From NCBI GenBank assembly GCA_965222835.1, contig CBDCUQ010000004.1, forward strand, positions 1,054,001-1,118,000: DNA of 64,000 nt, read 5' to 3'. The position numbers and the translations under genes were made by a program. Below the pieces are notes generated by a model that was given only the letters and a program-made list of their open reading frames with translations, did not search any database and had not been told where the DNA came from. Shown here one piece after another: positions 18,420 through 26,235 of the stretch (position 1 is the first letter of the stretch; every line of letters starts with the position of its first letter). This DNA is from CBDCUQ01 sp965222835 (GTDB taxonomy: Bacteria > Pseudomonadota > Alphaproteobacteria > Rhizobiales > Hyphomicrobiaceae).

Positions 18420-18845
18420 ATGCGACGTCTTTTTTTCCTTATCGCCACTGTCTTTATTCTTGCACCGCTGTCCTCGGCCGCGAACGCTGATGTGCGTGTC
18501 ATCATCGATCGCAGCTCTCAGTCGATGAAGGTCTACGTCAACGGCTATTTCCATCATCAATGGCCTGTTTCGACCGGACGGCGCGGCTACCGCACGCCGA
18601 GCGGGACATTCCGACCGAAGCGGCTTGAAAAGCGCTGGTACTCGAGCAAGTACAACAACTCGCCGATGCCGAATTCGATCTTTTTCCACCGTGGCTATGC
18701 AATTCACGGAACGACCCACGTCAGGTATCTGGGGCGGCCTGCCTCGCACGGTTGTGTGCGGCTGCATCCTTCGCATGCCGCGAAGTTGTTCAGCCTCGTA
18801 AGGCGCCACGGGCGTGCGCGGACGCGGATCAGTATCGTTCGCTAA
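18420..18845 (+). CDS. L,D-transpeptidase (YkuD domain)
   Basis: A 141-residue protein with an N-terminal signal peptide (about 1-23, cut after ANA) and a minimal YkuD catalytic domain. The active-site pattern is present: His in YAIHGT and the SHGCVRL motif with catalytic Cys. L,D-transpeptidases make 3-3 peptidoglycan cross-links or attach lipoproteins to peptidoglycan. ATG 18420 is preceded by AGGAG. A paralogue follows on the same strand 104 bases later. Confidence 0.9.
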   Translation: MRRLFFLIATVFILAPLSSAANADVRVIIDRSSQSMKVYVNGYFHHQWPVSTGRRGYRTPSGTFRPKRLEKRWYSSKYNNSPMPNSIFFHRGYAIHGTTHVRYLGRPASHGCVRLHPSHAAKLFSLVRRHGRARTRISIVR

Positions 18846-18949
18846 TCGTACCGAGAGCAGGTTGCCAACCCGCGTCCATTGACGCTCGGCGCACCGCTTA
18901 CCTCGGAAGATGGGGGTCATCTCAATTGTGCTCTGTTGTTGAGGCCAAG

Positions 18950-19726
18950 ATGGTTCTGGCTCGGCTCTGTCTGTTCGGCGGCTGCGTCCTGTTGCCGATC
19001 GTCGGTTCCGCCGGTGATGCCGTTGCTGCGGAGAATTCGATTTCTCATCGAGCCCCTGTTTTCTTGAATGTGGGACTGTCACCTCTGCTGCCGGCTGCTT
19101 TGCAGACCAAGACGACAGCGGATGTCCCGTTATCCGGGGCGGCACAGGCTCCTAATGTGAGACCCACTAAATCGCCAAAAGTTGCCCGGGTGGACTCCGA
19201 ATCTGTAGCTGGAACAGCAGCGTTGCCGCCGTCACTGGTCATCGACATTAATCTTTCATCACAGAGGATGACGGTTCGGGAGAATGGCCGCCACAGGCAC
19301 ACCTGGTCTATTTCTTCGGGGAAGAGGGGCTACGCCACGCCTACGGGCAGCTTCCAACCGGCCTGGATGGCGCGCATGTGGTACTCGCGCCAGTATGATT
19401 ATGCGCCGATGCCGCACGCGATCTTTTTCTCGGGGGGCGCGGCGATTCACGCGACGTACGCGACGGGGAAGCTCGGCCAGCCAGCTTCGCACGGGTGCGT
19501 GCGGTTGGCGGCGCAAAATGCCAAGACACTCTACAAGATGGTCACGGCGCACGGAAAAAGCCGGACGCGTATCCGCGTGCGCGGCACTCCTAGGTATCCG
19601 TCACGCGCGGCGGCAGCAGACCGGCGCCGGGCCCGTGATGCATCTGTTGTTCGATATTCCCGTTATCGATCCGGTGTTGCTGGGAGCAGGCGCTCGACTG
19701 TGCGGTACTCGCCTTGGGGCTACTGA
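18950..19726 (+). CDS. L,D-transpeptidase (YkuD domain), second copy with long linker
   Basis: A 258-residue protein. A signal peptide (about 1-26) and a polar, Pro/Ala/Thr-rich linker (about 30-95) precede a YkuD domain with AIHATY and SHGCVRL. The C-terminal tail is rich in Arg, Tyr and Ser (basic). The start is ATG 18950 with GAGG 5 bases upstream; the open frame reaches back into the previous gene, but this is not supported. The catalytic domain resembles its upstream neighbour closely (KRGYATPTGSFQP against RRGYRTPSGTFRP), suggesting tandem duplication with an added linker and tail. Confidence 0.88.
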   Translation: MVLARLCLFGGCVLLPIVGSAGDAVAAENSISHRAPVFLNVGLSPLLPAALQTKTTADVPLSGAAQAPNVRPTKSPKVARVDSESVAGTAALPPSLVIDINLSSQRMTVRENGRHRHTWSISSGKRGYATPTGSFQPAWMARMWYSRQYDYAPMPHAIFFSGGAAIHATYATGKLGQPASHGCVRLAAQNAKTLYKMVTAHGKSRTRIRVRGTPRYPSRAAAADRRRARDASVVRYSRYRSGVAGSRRSTVRYSPWGY

Positions 19727-19767
19727 TCGACGTCTTTCATGATTTGAGAACGCGTATTGCAAATGAA

Positions 19768-19792
19768 GAAGGGCGCCAAGCCGGCGCCCTTC
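19768..19792. terminator. Bidirectional hairpin terminator
   Basis: Arms GAAGGGCGCC (19768-19777) and GGCGCCCTTC (19783-19792) pair perfectly around a 5-base loop. They lie between convergent genes, the second L,D-transpeptidase (plus) and the SoxYZ-like gene (minus). T-runs are short on both sides. Confidence 0.7.
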
Positions 19793-19849
19793 GCCTCTTA
19801 GATCTCTTCGAATCTGATGTGGCGTCAGGGTTGCCCTTTCGCGCGCCTG

Positions 19850-20683
19850 TTACGATCCCTTGGGGATTGAACTTCCTTTCATGACGCGCTCGTCAGTATC
19901 TTTGGCCACGACCTCGATGGTCTCGTCGTTGGCTTTGGCATAGGTGAAGCGGATGTTTGGATCCTCGCTGATGGAGATGCCACCCGTCATTGTGAAAACC
20001 GTTTCTCCTCCGCGCTTGACGTCCATTTCGGTGATGTACTTTGCGAGGATCCAGTAGCCTGTGAGCTGGTTCTTCTGCAGGCCGGAGTATTGAGGATGTT
20101 TGATCATCAATAGGCCTTCGCGCATCCCCGGAGAGGCGCCATCGCCGACATTCTTGATTTTCATGCGGCCGATTTCGGCAAGGACGGCATCAGGATCCTT
20201 AAGGGCGGGCGCCGAGCATCCGCCGGAGGCCTTGACGAACTTGTACGCCATGTGGAGTTCGCCGTTGTCCTTCTCAACTACAGCGCGGATGTTGGTATAG
20301 GCATCGACGCGGACGCGTGTGGAAATCATGCGCTCACCGTTTCCTGCTGCGGGACCAAAGGTAAACTCGGCAGCTACCGGAGACGGGTTGTGGTCGATAA
20401 TGAGCGTCAGTTTCTTTGCTTGCGCCGCATGCTCGGCTGGAATGCGGATCGTGATCGGCGTCAGGGCTGCGTCTTCGGCGCGGAGGGGAGCCTCAAGCTG
20501 CACAACGTTGGTGCCGGTCTCGATTGCGCGGGAGTCAAAAACGTCGCGATGTAAGATCGGCCATACATCTTCCTGCTCGCGCCCCGCTGCGTCCGCCGGC
20601 ATAGCTGCCGCGAGTAGAAACAGAGTACCGGCAACCAATAGGCCAACAGGGGTGATGGTGTCTTGGCAGGCTCTCATTTGCAT
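19850..20683 (-). CDS. Quinoprotein dehydrogenase-associated SoxYZ-like carrier protein
   Basis: A 277-residue periplasmic protein with a signal peptide (about 1-33) that fuses SoxY-like and SoxZ-like parts. SoxY carries substrates on the cysteine of a C-terminal GGCGG arm. Here the equivalent is Cys156 in ASGGCSAP, between the SoxY-like part (about 45-150) and the SoxZ-like part (about 185-270). Fused members occur beside PQQ dehydrogenases rather than thiosulfate-oxidation genes, and xoxF lies close by. ATG 20683 has GAGGAGG. It follows the metallohydrolase gene by 69 bases on the same strand. The true cargo is unknown. Confidence 0.85.
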   Translation of the reverse strand: MQMRACQDTITPVGLLVAGTLFLLAAAMPADAAGREQEDVWPILHRDVFDSRAIETGTNVVQLEAPLRAEDAALTPITIRIPAEHAAQAKKLTLIIDHNPSPVAAEFTFGPAAGNGERMISTRVRVDAYTNIRAVVEKDNGELHMAYKFVKASGGCSAPALKDPDAVLAEIGRMKIKNVGDGASPGMREGLLMIKHPQYSGLQKNQLTGYWILAKYITEMDVKRGGETVFTMTGGISISEDPNIRFTYAKANDETIEVVAKDTDERVMKGSSIPKGS

Positions 20684-20752
20684 CCTCCTCTCAGCACCGG
20701 CCTTGGTATTTTTTGGTGACTGGCCGGTGGTGCGAATATTGTCGAAACGCGC

Positions 20753-21742
20753 TTACTCCCATTCGAGTTCGGCATATGCAGCCGACGCATTGCGGGCATT
20801 GTACTCGTTAAACAAGATCCACGCATCCTTTTCGCTCTGACCGGCGCTAACCATAGCATCTGATAGCGTTTTTCCAGATTTAATTAGAATGCGGATGTCG
20901 TCGACGAGTTTCTCGAGGTAGCGCTGCAAGGGCTCGGCCGCACCCGGCCAGATCATGGACGCCGGTCCGTGCCCCGGTACAACGCGGGCAGCGGGTTCCT
21001 TGGCGAGGGTCTCAAGGAGGGTCAGCCAACCTCGGATCGAACCGTCAATGGAGGGCACGCGATCGTGAAAGAGAATGTCGCTCAAAATCAGCGTGTTGGT
21101 CTTTTCGCAGCGGACGGTGAGGTCATTGTCGGTGTGGGCTGTTGGATGGGCTGTGAGTTTCAACGTTCGTCCACCAAGGTCCAGCGAAAGGCTATCCTGG
21201 ACCGGTCGTGTCGGCAGAATGATCTTTATTCCTTCAAAGGCCGTCTCGCCGAGGTGCTCCTTGTTGGTTCTCATGTAGTAGTCAGCGCGCGCGTCGAGCG
21301 CTCTTCCCATCTTGTGATGAGCAACAAACTCGACGCCGTCTTGCGCGAAAGCTGCGTTTCCAAAGACGTGGTCGGGGTGCATGTGGGTATTGATGATGTA
21401 GCGGATCGGACGGTCTGTGACGTTGCGGATGGCCGTCTTCAATCGTGTGCCGACTCTTGTGCTGCCGCTGGTGTCGATGACAGCCACCGCGTTGTCACCG
21501 ACAATGAAGCAAGGGTTGGATATGTCACCCTCATTTTCCGGCGTGAAAAGTTCGTGCCGGCCCTGGTGCACAAAGATTCCGGGTGCCACTTCGATTGCGA
21601 ACCTGTCCGGTGCGGCTGCGGCGGGAACGGCGCGCCACAATGGACTTGCTGCGACGGCTAGGGCCGCTTGCAAGACCTGCCGGCGTGTCGGTGTGTTCGG
21701 GTACGGGATACCATGAGGCTTTGTGCGCATTTGAATGGCCAT
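20753..21742 (-). CDS. Quinoprotein relay system zinc metallohydrolase (MBL fold, SoxH-like)
   Basis: A 329-residue metallo-beta-lactamase-fold protein with a twin-arginine signal (TRRQVLQAALAVAAS). Zinc ligands are visible in THMHPDH (His120, His122, Asp124, His125), AHPTAHTDND, LSDILFHD and VPGHGP. It resembles the SoxH-like hydrolases found beside the SoxYZ-like carrier and PQQ dehydrogenases. A hydrolytic role on a carrier-bound group is the family proposal, not proven. It is first in a two-gene minus-strand unit and divergent from xoxF across a 582-base region. Confidence 0.85.
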   Translation of the reverse strand: MAIQMRTKPHGIPYPNTPTRRQVLQAALAVAASPLWRAVPAAAAPDRFAIEVAPGIFVHQGRHELFTPENEGDISNPCFIVGDNAVAVIDTSGSTRVGTRLKTAIRNVTDRPIRYIINTHMHPDHVFGNAAFAQDGVEFVAHHKMGRALDARADYYMRTNKEHLGETAFEGIKIILPTRPVQDSLSLDLGGRTLKLTAHPTAHTDNDLTVRCEKTNTLILSDILFHDRVPSIDGSIRGWLTLLETLAKEPAARVVPGHGPASMIWPGAAEPLQRYLEKLVDDIRILIKSGKTLSDAMVSAGQSEKDAWILFNEYNARNASAAYAELEWE

Positions 21743-22324
21743 TGCGTTTGGTGCCGTGTCGCGCGTTGTGCTTCCGGATCTTTTCGGTCGCTTGCTGCGC
21801 GTCGGGGTGCGGTTGCCCTCATACCTGAAATCTAGGTGGGCGGGTTCGTTTTTGGGGAGGTGGGACGAGTCATCTTCAGCGACTTATTTGACAGGCTGAT
21901 CGCTGAATTCTGGCTCAATAGAGCGAAAATACGAATCGGGGGGCGTGCATTATTATGAGAACATGCTTGCTGTCAAGATGCAGAAGTCATCAGAATTTTT
22001 TATCAAAACTAGGCGTGCAGCGCAATATCTGGGCGTGCAGCGCAAAGTTGTCGGTATTTTGGGAAGAATTTTGGGTCAGCATGCTTGTCCTAAACGTGTT
22101 GCAAAAAAATTGATCTCGCAGATTGTCTTGCGGACCTCACGAGAAAGTGTCTACAAGTGAGCCCGGTAGCGGAGGCTGCCGGTCGGGCGCTCAGTGCGGC
22201 GCTTTGCCATTGTCCACCTGGGCCAGAATAAGGGGAAAACCCAATCAAGACGGAACAGGGTCCGGACTCAAGTCTCTCCGCTGTCGATTACAAGCGTGGC
22301 AAGAACCTTCAAGGAGGAAGCGCG
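21743..22324. promoter_or_regulatory. Divergent regulatory region between the relay genes and xoxF
   Basis: A 582-base region holding the xoxF promoter and leader and the promoter of the metallohydrolase gene. It has AT-rich stretches around 21950-22010 and 22090-22130. The octamer GGCGTGCA occurs three times on the plus strand (21942, 22012 and 22032), the latter two inside a 14-bp direct repeat. A strong AAGGAGG (22311-22317) precedes the xoxF ATG. A 71-codon open frame at 21945-22160 overlaps the repeats and looks non-coding. Confidence 0.7.
22012..22045 (+). repeat. 14-bp direct repeat upstream of xoxF
   Basis: GGCGTGCAGCGCAA occurs at 22012-22025 and again at 22032-22045, a 20-base period close to two DNA helical turns. 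A truncated copy, GGCGTGCA, lies 70 bases upstream at 21942-21949. Such spacing suits a dimeric or tandem activator site, but no binding protein can be named. Confidence 0.6.
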
Positions 22325-24148
22325 ATGCGCAGAAGTGCACTCGCATGTGGCCTGCTCGCTTCAGTTGCTCTGTCTTCGACCGCATGGGCGAACGCAGACG
22401 TAAAGAAAGCGACAGCAGACCCGAATAACTGGGCGATGCAGCAGGGTGATTATCTCGGCTGGCGTTACTCGAAGCTCGATCAGGTCAACACCGGAAACGT
22501 CAAGGACCTCAAGGTTGCTTGGCAGTTCTCGACCGGCGTGCTTCGTGGTCACGAGGGCTCGCCTCTCGTCGTCGGCAATATGATGTACGTTCACTCAGCA
22601 TTCCCGAACAACATCTATGCCCTCAACCTCGACAACCCTGTCGAGCCCAAGATCGTTTGGGCATACAAGCCGAAGCAGGATCCGTCAGTTATTCCGGTTA
22701 TGTGCTGCGACACCGTTAACCGCGGTCCGCAGATTGCCGGTAACATTCTGATCATGGGTCTTGCCGACACGTCTCTCGTCGGTCTCGACGCTTCGACCGG
22801 TAAAGAGAAGTGGAAGGTCGTCAACGGCGATCCCAAGAAGGGTGAAACCTACACCGGCAACCTTATCATCGTGAAAGACAAGGTCGTTATGGGTACCTCG
22901 GGCGCTGAGTTCGGCGTTCGCTGCCACGTGACGGGCTACAACATCAACGATGGTAAGAAAGTCTGGCGTGCGTATTCGATGGGCCCCGACTCGGACATCC
23001 TTGTCGATCCCGCAAAGACGCTCTCGCTTGGCAAGCCTGTTGGTAAGGACAGCTCGCTGAAGACGTGGACCGGCGACCAGTGGAAGATTGGTGGCGGTTC
23101 TACGTGGGGCTTCTACTCCTACGATCCTGACCTGCACTTGTTCTACTACGGCACGGGCAACCCGTCGACGTGGAACCCAGTTCAGCGCGCGGGACCGGAT
23201 GGCAAGCGCATTGACCAGAAGTGGTCGATGACTCTCTTCGCTCGTAATCCGGACACTGGCATGGCCGCTTGGGCCTACCAGATGACCCCGTTCGATGAGT
23301 GGGACTATGACGGCGTGAACGAGTCGATCCTCACCACGCAGAAGATCGGTGGTAAGGACCGCAAGGTTCTCACCCACTTCGATCGTAACGGCTTTGCCTA
23401 CACGGTCGATCGTACGAATGGTGAGCCGCTCGTTGCTCAGCCCTACGATGAAGACCTCAACTGGTCTTCGGGCGTTGAGCTCGACAAGTCGAAGCCGAAC
23501 TATGGCCGTCCGACAGTTCTTGATGCCAAGTCCACGTTCCTAAACGGAACGGACGTAAACACCAAGAACATCTGCCCGGCCGCTCTGGGCTTCAAGGATC
23601 AGCAGCCGGCAGCCTACTCGCCGCTGACGAACCTGTTCTATGTGCCGATCAACAACGTCTGCATGGACTACGAGCCGCAGAAGGTTTCGTACACTCCTGG
23701 TCAGCCGTACGTTGGCGCGGTGCTGTCGATGTTCCCGCCTGAGGGCAAGACGAACACTGGCCACTTCACCATCTGGGATGGCGCTGCTGGTAAGATCGTT
23801 GCTCAGCACGACGAGCCGTTCTCGGTCTGGTCGGGCGTGCTCACCACCGCTGGTGGCCTCGCATGCCACGGTACTCTTGAAGGCTACTTCAAGTGCCGCG
23901 ATCAGAAGGGTGGCGGAGAGCTGTTCAAGCATCGTATCCCGTCCGGCTCGATCGGCAACGTGTTCACCTATGCTCAGAAGGGCAAGCAGTACATCGGCCT
24001 GTACTCGGGCGTTGGTGGCTGGGCCGGCATCGGCCTCGCAGCTGGCCTCGAGAAGCCGACCGATGGTCTGGGCGCAGTCGGCAACTATGCCGGTCTGAAG
24101 TCCTACACCGCTCTCGGTGGCACGCTGACGGTTTACTCGCTTCCCTAA
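22325..24148 (+). CDS. xoxF: Lanthanide-dependent methanol dehydrogenase XoxF
   Basis: A 607-residue PQQ quinoprotein that oxidises methanol in the periplasm. A signal peptide (1-23, cut after AWA) precedes an eight-bladed propeller. Metal and PQQ residues are visible: Glu195 (GAEFG), Asn279 (GTGNP), catalytic Asp327 and, two residues on, Asp329 in WDYDG. The second aspartate is the lanthanide mark; calcium-type MxaF has Ala there. The adjacent Cys127-Cys128 pair (MCCD) is the PQQ-stacking disulfide. Overall sequence resembles clade XoxF5 (assigned by eye). ATG follows AAGGAGG. A strong terminator lies 26 bases after the stop, so xoxG and xoxJ may need their own promoter. Confidence 0.97.
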   Translation: MRRSALACGLLASVALSSTAWANADVKKATADPNNWAMQQGDYLGWRYSKLDQVNTGNVKDLKVAWQFSTGVLRGHEGSPLVVGNMMYVHSAFPNNIYALNLDNPVEPKIVWAYKPKQDPSVIPVMCCDTVNRGPQIAGNILIMGLADTSLVGLDASTGKEKWKVVNGDPKKGETYTGNLIIVKDKVVMGTSGAEFGVRCHVTGYNINDGKKVWRAYSMGPDSDILVDPAKTLSLGKPVGKDSSLKTWTGDQWKIGGGSTWGFYSYDPDLHLFYYGTGNPSTWNPVQRAGPDGKRIDQKWSMTLFARNPDTGMAAWAYQMTPFDEWDYDGVNESILTTQKIGGKDRKVLTHFDRNGFAYTVDRTNGEPLVAQPYDEDLNWSSGVELDKSKPNYGRPTVLDAKSTFLNGTDVNTKNICPAALGFKDQQPAAYSPLTNLFYVPINNVCMDYEPQKVSYTPGQPYVGAVLSMFPPEGKTNTGHFTIWDGAAGKIVAQHDEPFSVWSGVLTTAGGLACHGTLEGYFKCRDQKGGGELFKHRIPSGSIGNVFTYAQKGKQYIGLYSGVGGWAGIGLAAGLEKPTDGLGAVGNYAGLKSYTALGGTLTVYSLP

Positions 24149-24174
24149 TCGGGTTCGTGAGCTAGACTAAGGGG

Positions 24175-24205
24175 CCGGCGCGGGGAAACCCGCGCCGGTT
24201 CTTTT
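24175..24205 (+). terminator. Rho-independent terminator after xoxF
   Basis: Arms CCGGCGCGGG (24175-24184) and CCCGCGCCGG (24189-24198) pair perfectly around a GAAA tetraloop and are followed by TTCTTTTG. This is the strongest terminator seen in the window and sits between xoxF and xoxG. Confidence 0.92.
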
Positions 24206-24524
24206 GTGCCGAATGCCGCGTGCCTGTTCCGGGTTCAAGGCCTGGTTCGCAGATGTTCATTGAAAATGGTAATCACGCGATTGCCTTATTTCGCCCGTCG
24301 CGACCAACGTCCCAATTGGCTCGGAAGATTAAGGAATAGCGCTGGAAAGGTTACGCAAAGTTCAGCCGTGAATTGGCTCAATTGGCTTGTTGAGCTGCGT
24401 CAACTGAACTAATTACGAAAGTGTGATCCGGAATTTAGGATCGCAACTGCGGAGCCTGCCGTAAGAGAGACCAGAGCAGTGCCCGTAGATCAGTGAAACG
24501 CTACAGAGAGAACAGGGGAAACGC
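24206..24524 (+). promoter_or_regulatory. Leader/promoter region of xoxG-xoxJ
   Basis: About 320 bases without a gene, between the xoxF terminator and xoxG. It is less GC-rich than its surroundings and contains AATTGGCTC at 24314-24322 and 24371-24379, followed at once by AATTGGCTT (24380-24388). An AGGGGA ribosome binding site lies just before the GTG start at 24525. No coding frame is credible. Confidence 0.6.
24371..24388 (+). repeat. Tandem 9-bp repeat upstream of xoxG
   Basis: AATTGGCTC and AATTGGCTT stand in tandem (24371-24388); a third copy, AATTGGCTC, lies 57 bases upstream at 24314-24322. They are 137-211 bases before the xoxG start. A regulator-binding role is inference. Confidence 0.5.
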
Positions 24525-25295
24525 GTGAAAAGGCGAGGCAAGATAATTTTGGCAGCCGTGATGAGCTGCACATTGGGGGTCGCGGCGTGCGAGGCCGAGG
24601 ACAAGAAGGCCGCGGAGACCAAGGCACCGGAGGCCGCTTCGGCTGAGGCGGAGAAAGCACCCGCCGCCAAACCGGCGGAAGAGGCCAAGGCTCCGGAAGC
24701 CGCTCCTGCTGAAAAGACGAAGGTCGCGGAGGCGAAGCCAGAGCCTGCTCCGGCCGCTGCTCCGGCTGAGGAAGCGAAAGCACCAGAAGCTGCTCCTGCG
24801 CCTGCTGAAGAGACGAAGATGGCCGAAGCTGCTCCGGCGGCTACCGAGGGTGGTGCCAAGGGCGGTGGAAAGCCGGATGAGGAAGGTAAGTACCGTCTGT
24901 CTGATGGGACTCTGACTTACAACGTTGCAGCCGATGGTACGGTCGATTGGTACACCTATTCCGGTTACAAGCGCTATCACTCAGAATGCCATGTGTGTCA
25001 CGGTCCGGGGGCGGAGGGTTCCACATTTGCTCCGGCTCTGAAGGATTCTCTGAAGACGATGAGCTATCAGGACTTCGTGACGGTGGTCATGAGCGGCCGC
25101 GTGCGCGATGTGGCTGGCACCGAATTTATTATGCCGGCGCTTGGCGATAATAAGAACGTCGCGTGTTTCATCGACGATCTCTACGCGTACATCAAAGCGC
25201 GTTCGGACGACGCCGTGCCGTTCGGTCGTCCGCCGAAGCGCGAGGATAAACCCCAAGCAGCTAAGGACTATGAGGATGCATGCTTCGGCTCATAA
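24525..25295 (+). CDS. xoxG: XoxG-type cytochrome c, predicted lipoprotein
   Basis: A 256-residue monohaem cytochrome c, by position the electron acceptor of XoxF. The N-terminal signal ends in a lipobox, VAAC with Cys22, so the protein is probably lipidated. Residues about 23-110 are an Ala/Glu/Lys/Pro linker; the unit PAEEAKAPEAAPA occurs at 50-62 and exactly again at 80-92. The haem domain follows with CHVCH (Cys155, Cys158, His159) and probable axial Met203 in FIMPAL. Most described XoxG/MxaG proteins are soluble, so the anchor is unusual. The start is GTG 24525 with AGGGGA upstream. The xoxJ start lies within its last codons. Confidence 0.9.
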   Translation: MKRRGKIILAAVMSCTLGVAACEAEDKKAAETKAPEAASAEAEKAPAAKPAEEAKAPEAAPAEKTKVAEAKPEPAPAAAPAEEAKAPEAAPAPAEETKMAEAAPAATEGGAKGGGKPDEEGKYRLSDGTLTYNVAADGTVDWYTYSGYKRYHSECHVCHGPGAEGSTFAPALKDSLKTMSYQDFVTVVMSGRVRDVAGTEFIMPALGDNKNVACFIDDLYAYIKARSDDAVPFGRPPKREDKPQAAKDYEDACFGS

Positions 25296-26133
25296 AGGAG
25301 CACTCTTTTCTGTAGCTGTTGCGATTGGTGGCCTGGGCGCGATGAGCGCCCAGGCCGTCGAGACCAACATTACCGATCTCGTCAACCGCAAGGTGCTCCG
25401 CGTGTGCTCGTCACCAGGAAACCTGCCTTATTCGAACGAGAAGCTCGAAGGCTTTGAAAACAAGATCGCTGAAATCATTGCCGACGAGCTGAAGCTTCCG
25501 ATTGAGTACACGTGGTTTCCGCAGGCACCCGGCATGGTGCGTAAGACGCTTGCTGCGAAGCGTTGCGACGTGATGCTGCAGACTGTGCAGGCCGACGAGT
25601 ATACGCTCAACACCAACCACTATTACCGAACAACCTATACGCTCGTGTATCGCAAGGGCGAGGAGCTGGACGGATTGAAGACGATCTTCGATGAGCGTCT
25701 CAAAGACAAAGTGATCGGCATTCAGGCTGGCGTGCCCGCCGCAGACTACGTTGCGAAGGCTGGTCTTATGCCGACGGCCCGGCCGTATCTGCTTCAAGTC
25801 GATACGCGCTTCTTCAATCCGGCGAAGGAGATGATCGAAGATATTCGCAAGGGCGAGGTAGATGTCGGTGTGCTGTGGGGGCCTTTTGCAGGTTACAATG
25901 CCAAGCGTGGCGGCGAAGCGCTAGAAGTCGTCCCCATGCTTGAAGAGATCCCCGGATTGCCGAAGCTTGAGTATCGCATGACATTCGGTGTACGTGCTGG
26001 CGAGGTGGGCTGGAAGCGTCAGCTCAATGAGATCATCAAGAAGCGCCAGGGCGACATCGATCAGGTGCTACTCGACTATGGCGTGCCTCTCATCGACGAA
26101 GACAATAAACTCATCGTGTCGGCGCGGCACTAA
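25276..26133 (+). CDS. xoxJ: XoxJ-type periplasmic binding protein
   Basis: A 285-residue periplasmic binding-protein-fold protein (type 2, MxaJ/XoxJ family). A signal peptide (cut near SAQA) is followed by VLRVCSSPGNLPYSN, KLPIEYTWFPQ and RCDVMLQTV, all typical of the family, and GEVDVGVLWGPFAGYNAK in the second lobe. XoxJ is required with XoxF in several methylotrophs and is thought to help XoxF maturation or activation. ATG 25276 follows AAGGA by 8 bases and overlaps the end of xoxG by 20 bases, so translation is coupled. ATG 25270 is an alternative. A hairpin terminator follows. Confidence 0.92.
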   Translation: MHASAHKGALFSVAVAIGGLGAMSAQAVETNITDLVNRKVLRVCSSPGNLPYSNEKLEGFENKIAEIIADELKLPIEYTWFPQAPGMVRKTLAAKRCDVMLQTVQADEYTLNTNHYYRTTYTLVYRKGEELDGLKTIFDERLKDKVIGIQAGVPAADYVAKAGLMPTARPYLLQVDTRFFNPAKEMIEDIRKGEVDVGVLWGPFAGYNAKRGGEALEVVPMLEEIPGLPKLEYRMTFGVRAGEVGWKRQLNEIIKKRQGDIDQVLLDYGVPLIDEDNKLIVSARH

Positions 26134-26154
26134 GGTTCGTGGTTGTCTCGTTTT

Positions 26155-26187
26155 GCGGCCGCTCAGTGAGCGGCCGCATTGCGTTTT
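26155..26187 (+). terminator. Terminator after xoxG-xoxJ
   Basis: Arms GCGGCCGCTC (26155-26164) and GAGCGGCCGC (26168-26177) pair perfectly around a 3-base loop, followed by ATTGCGTTTT. It closes the xoxG-xoxJ unit 21 bases after the xoxJ stop. Confidence 0.85.
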
Positions 26188-26235
26188 GCAGATGCGAAGG
26201 CGGGGCGTCATTTCCGGCCGATGAAAGGGAGCTGA

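Noticed and set aside
21945..22160. 71-codon open frame upstream of xoxF
   Set aside because: It covers the direct repeats, has no ribosome binding site and no recognisable domain; it looks like promoter DNA that happens to be open.
22325..24148. Calcium-type methanol dehydrogenase MxaF
   Set aside because: The residue two after the catalytic Asp is Asp329 (WDYDG), not Ala, and the neighbours are xoxG and xoxJ, not mxaJGI.
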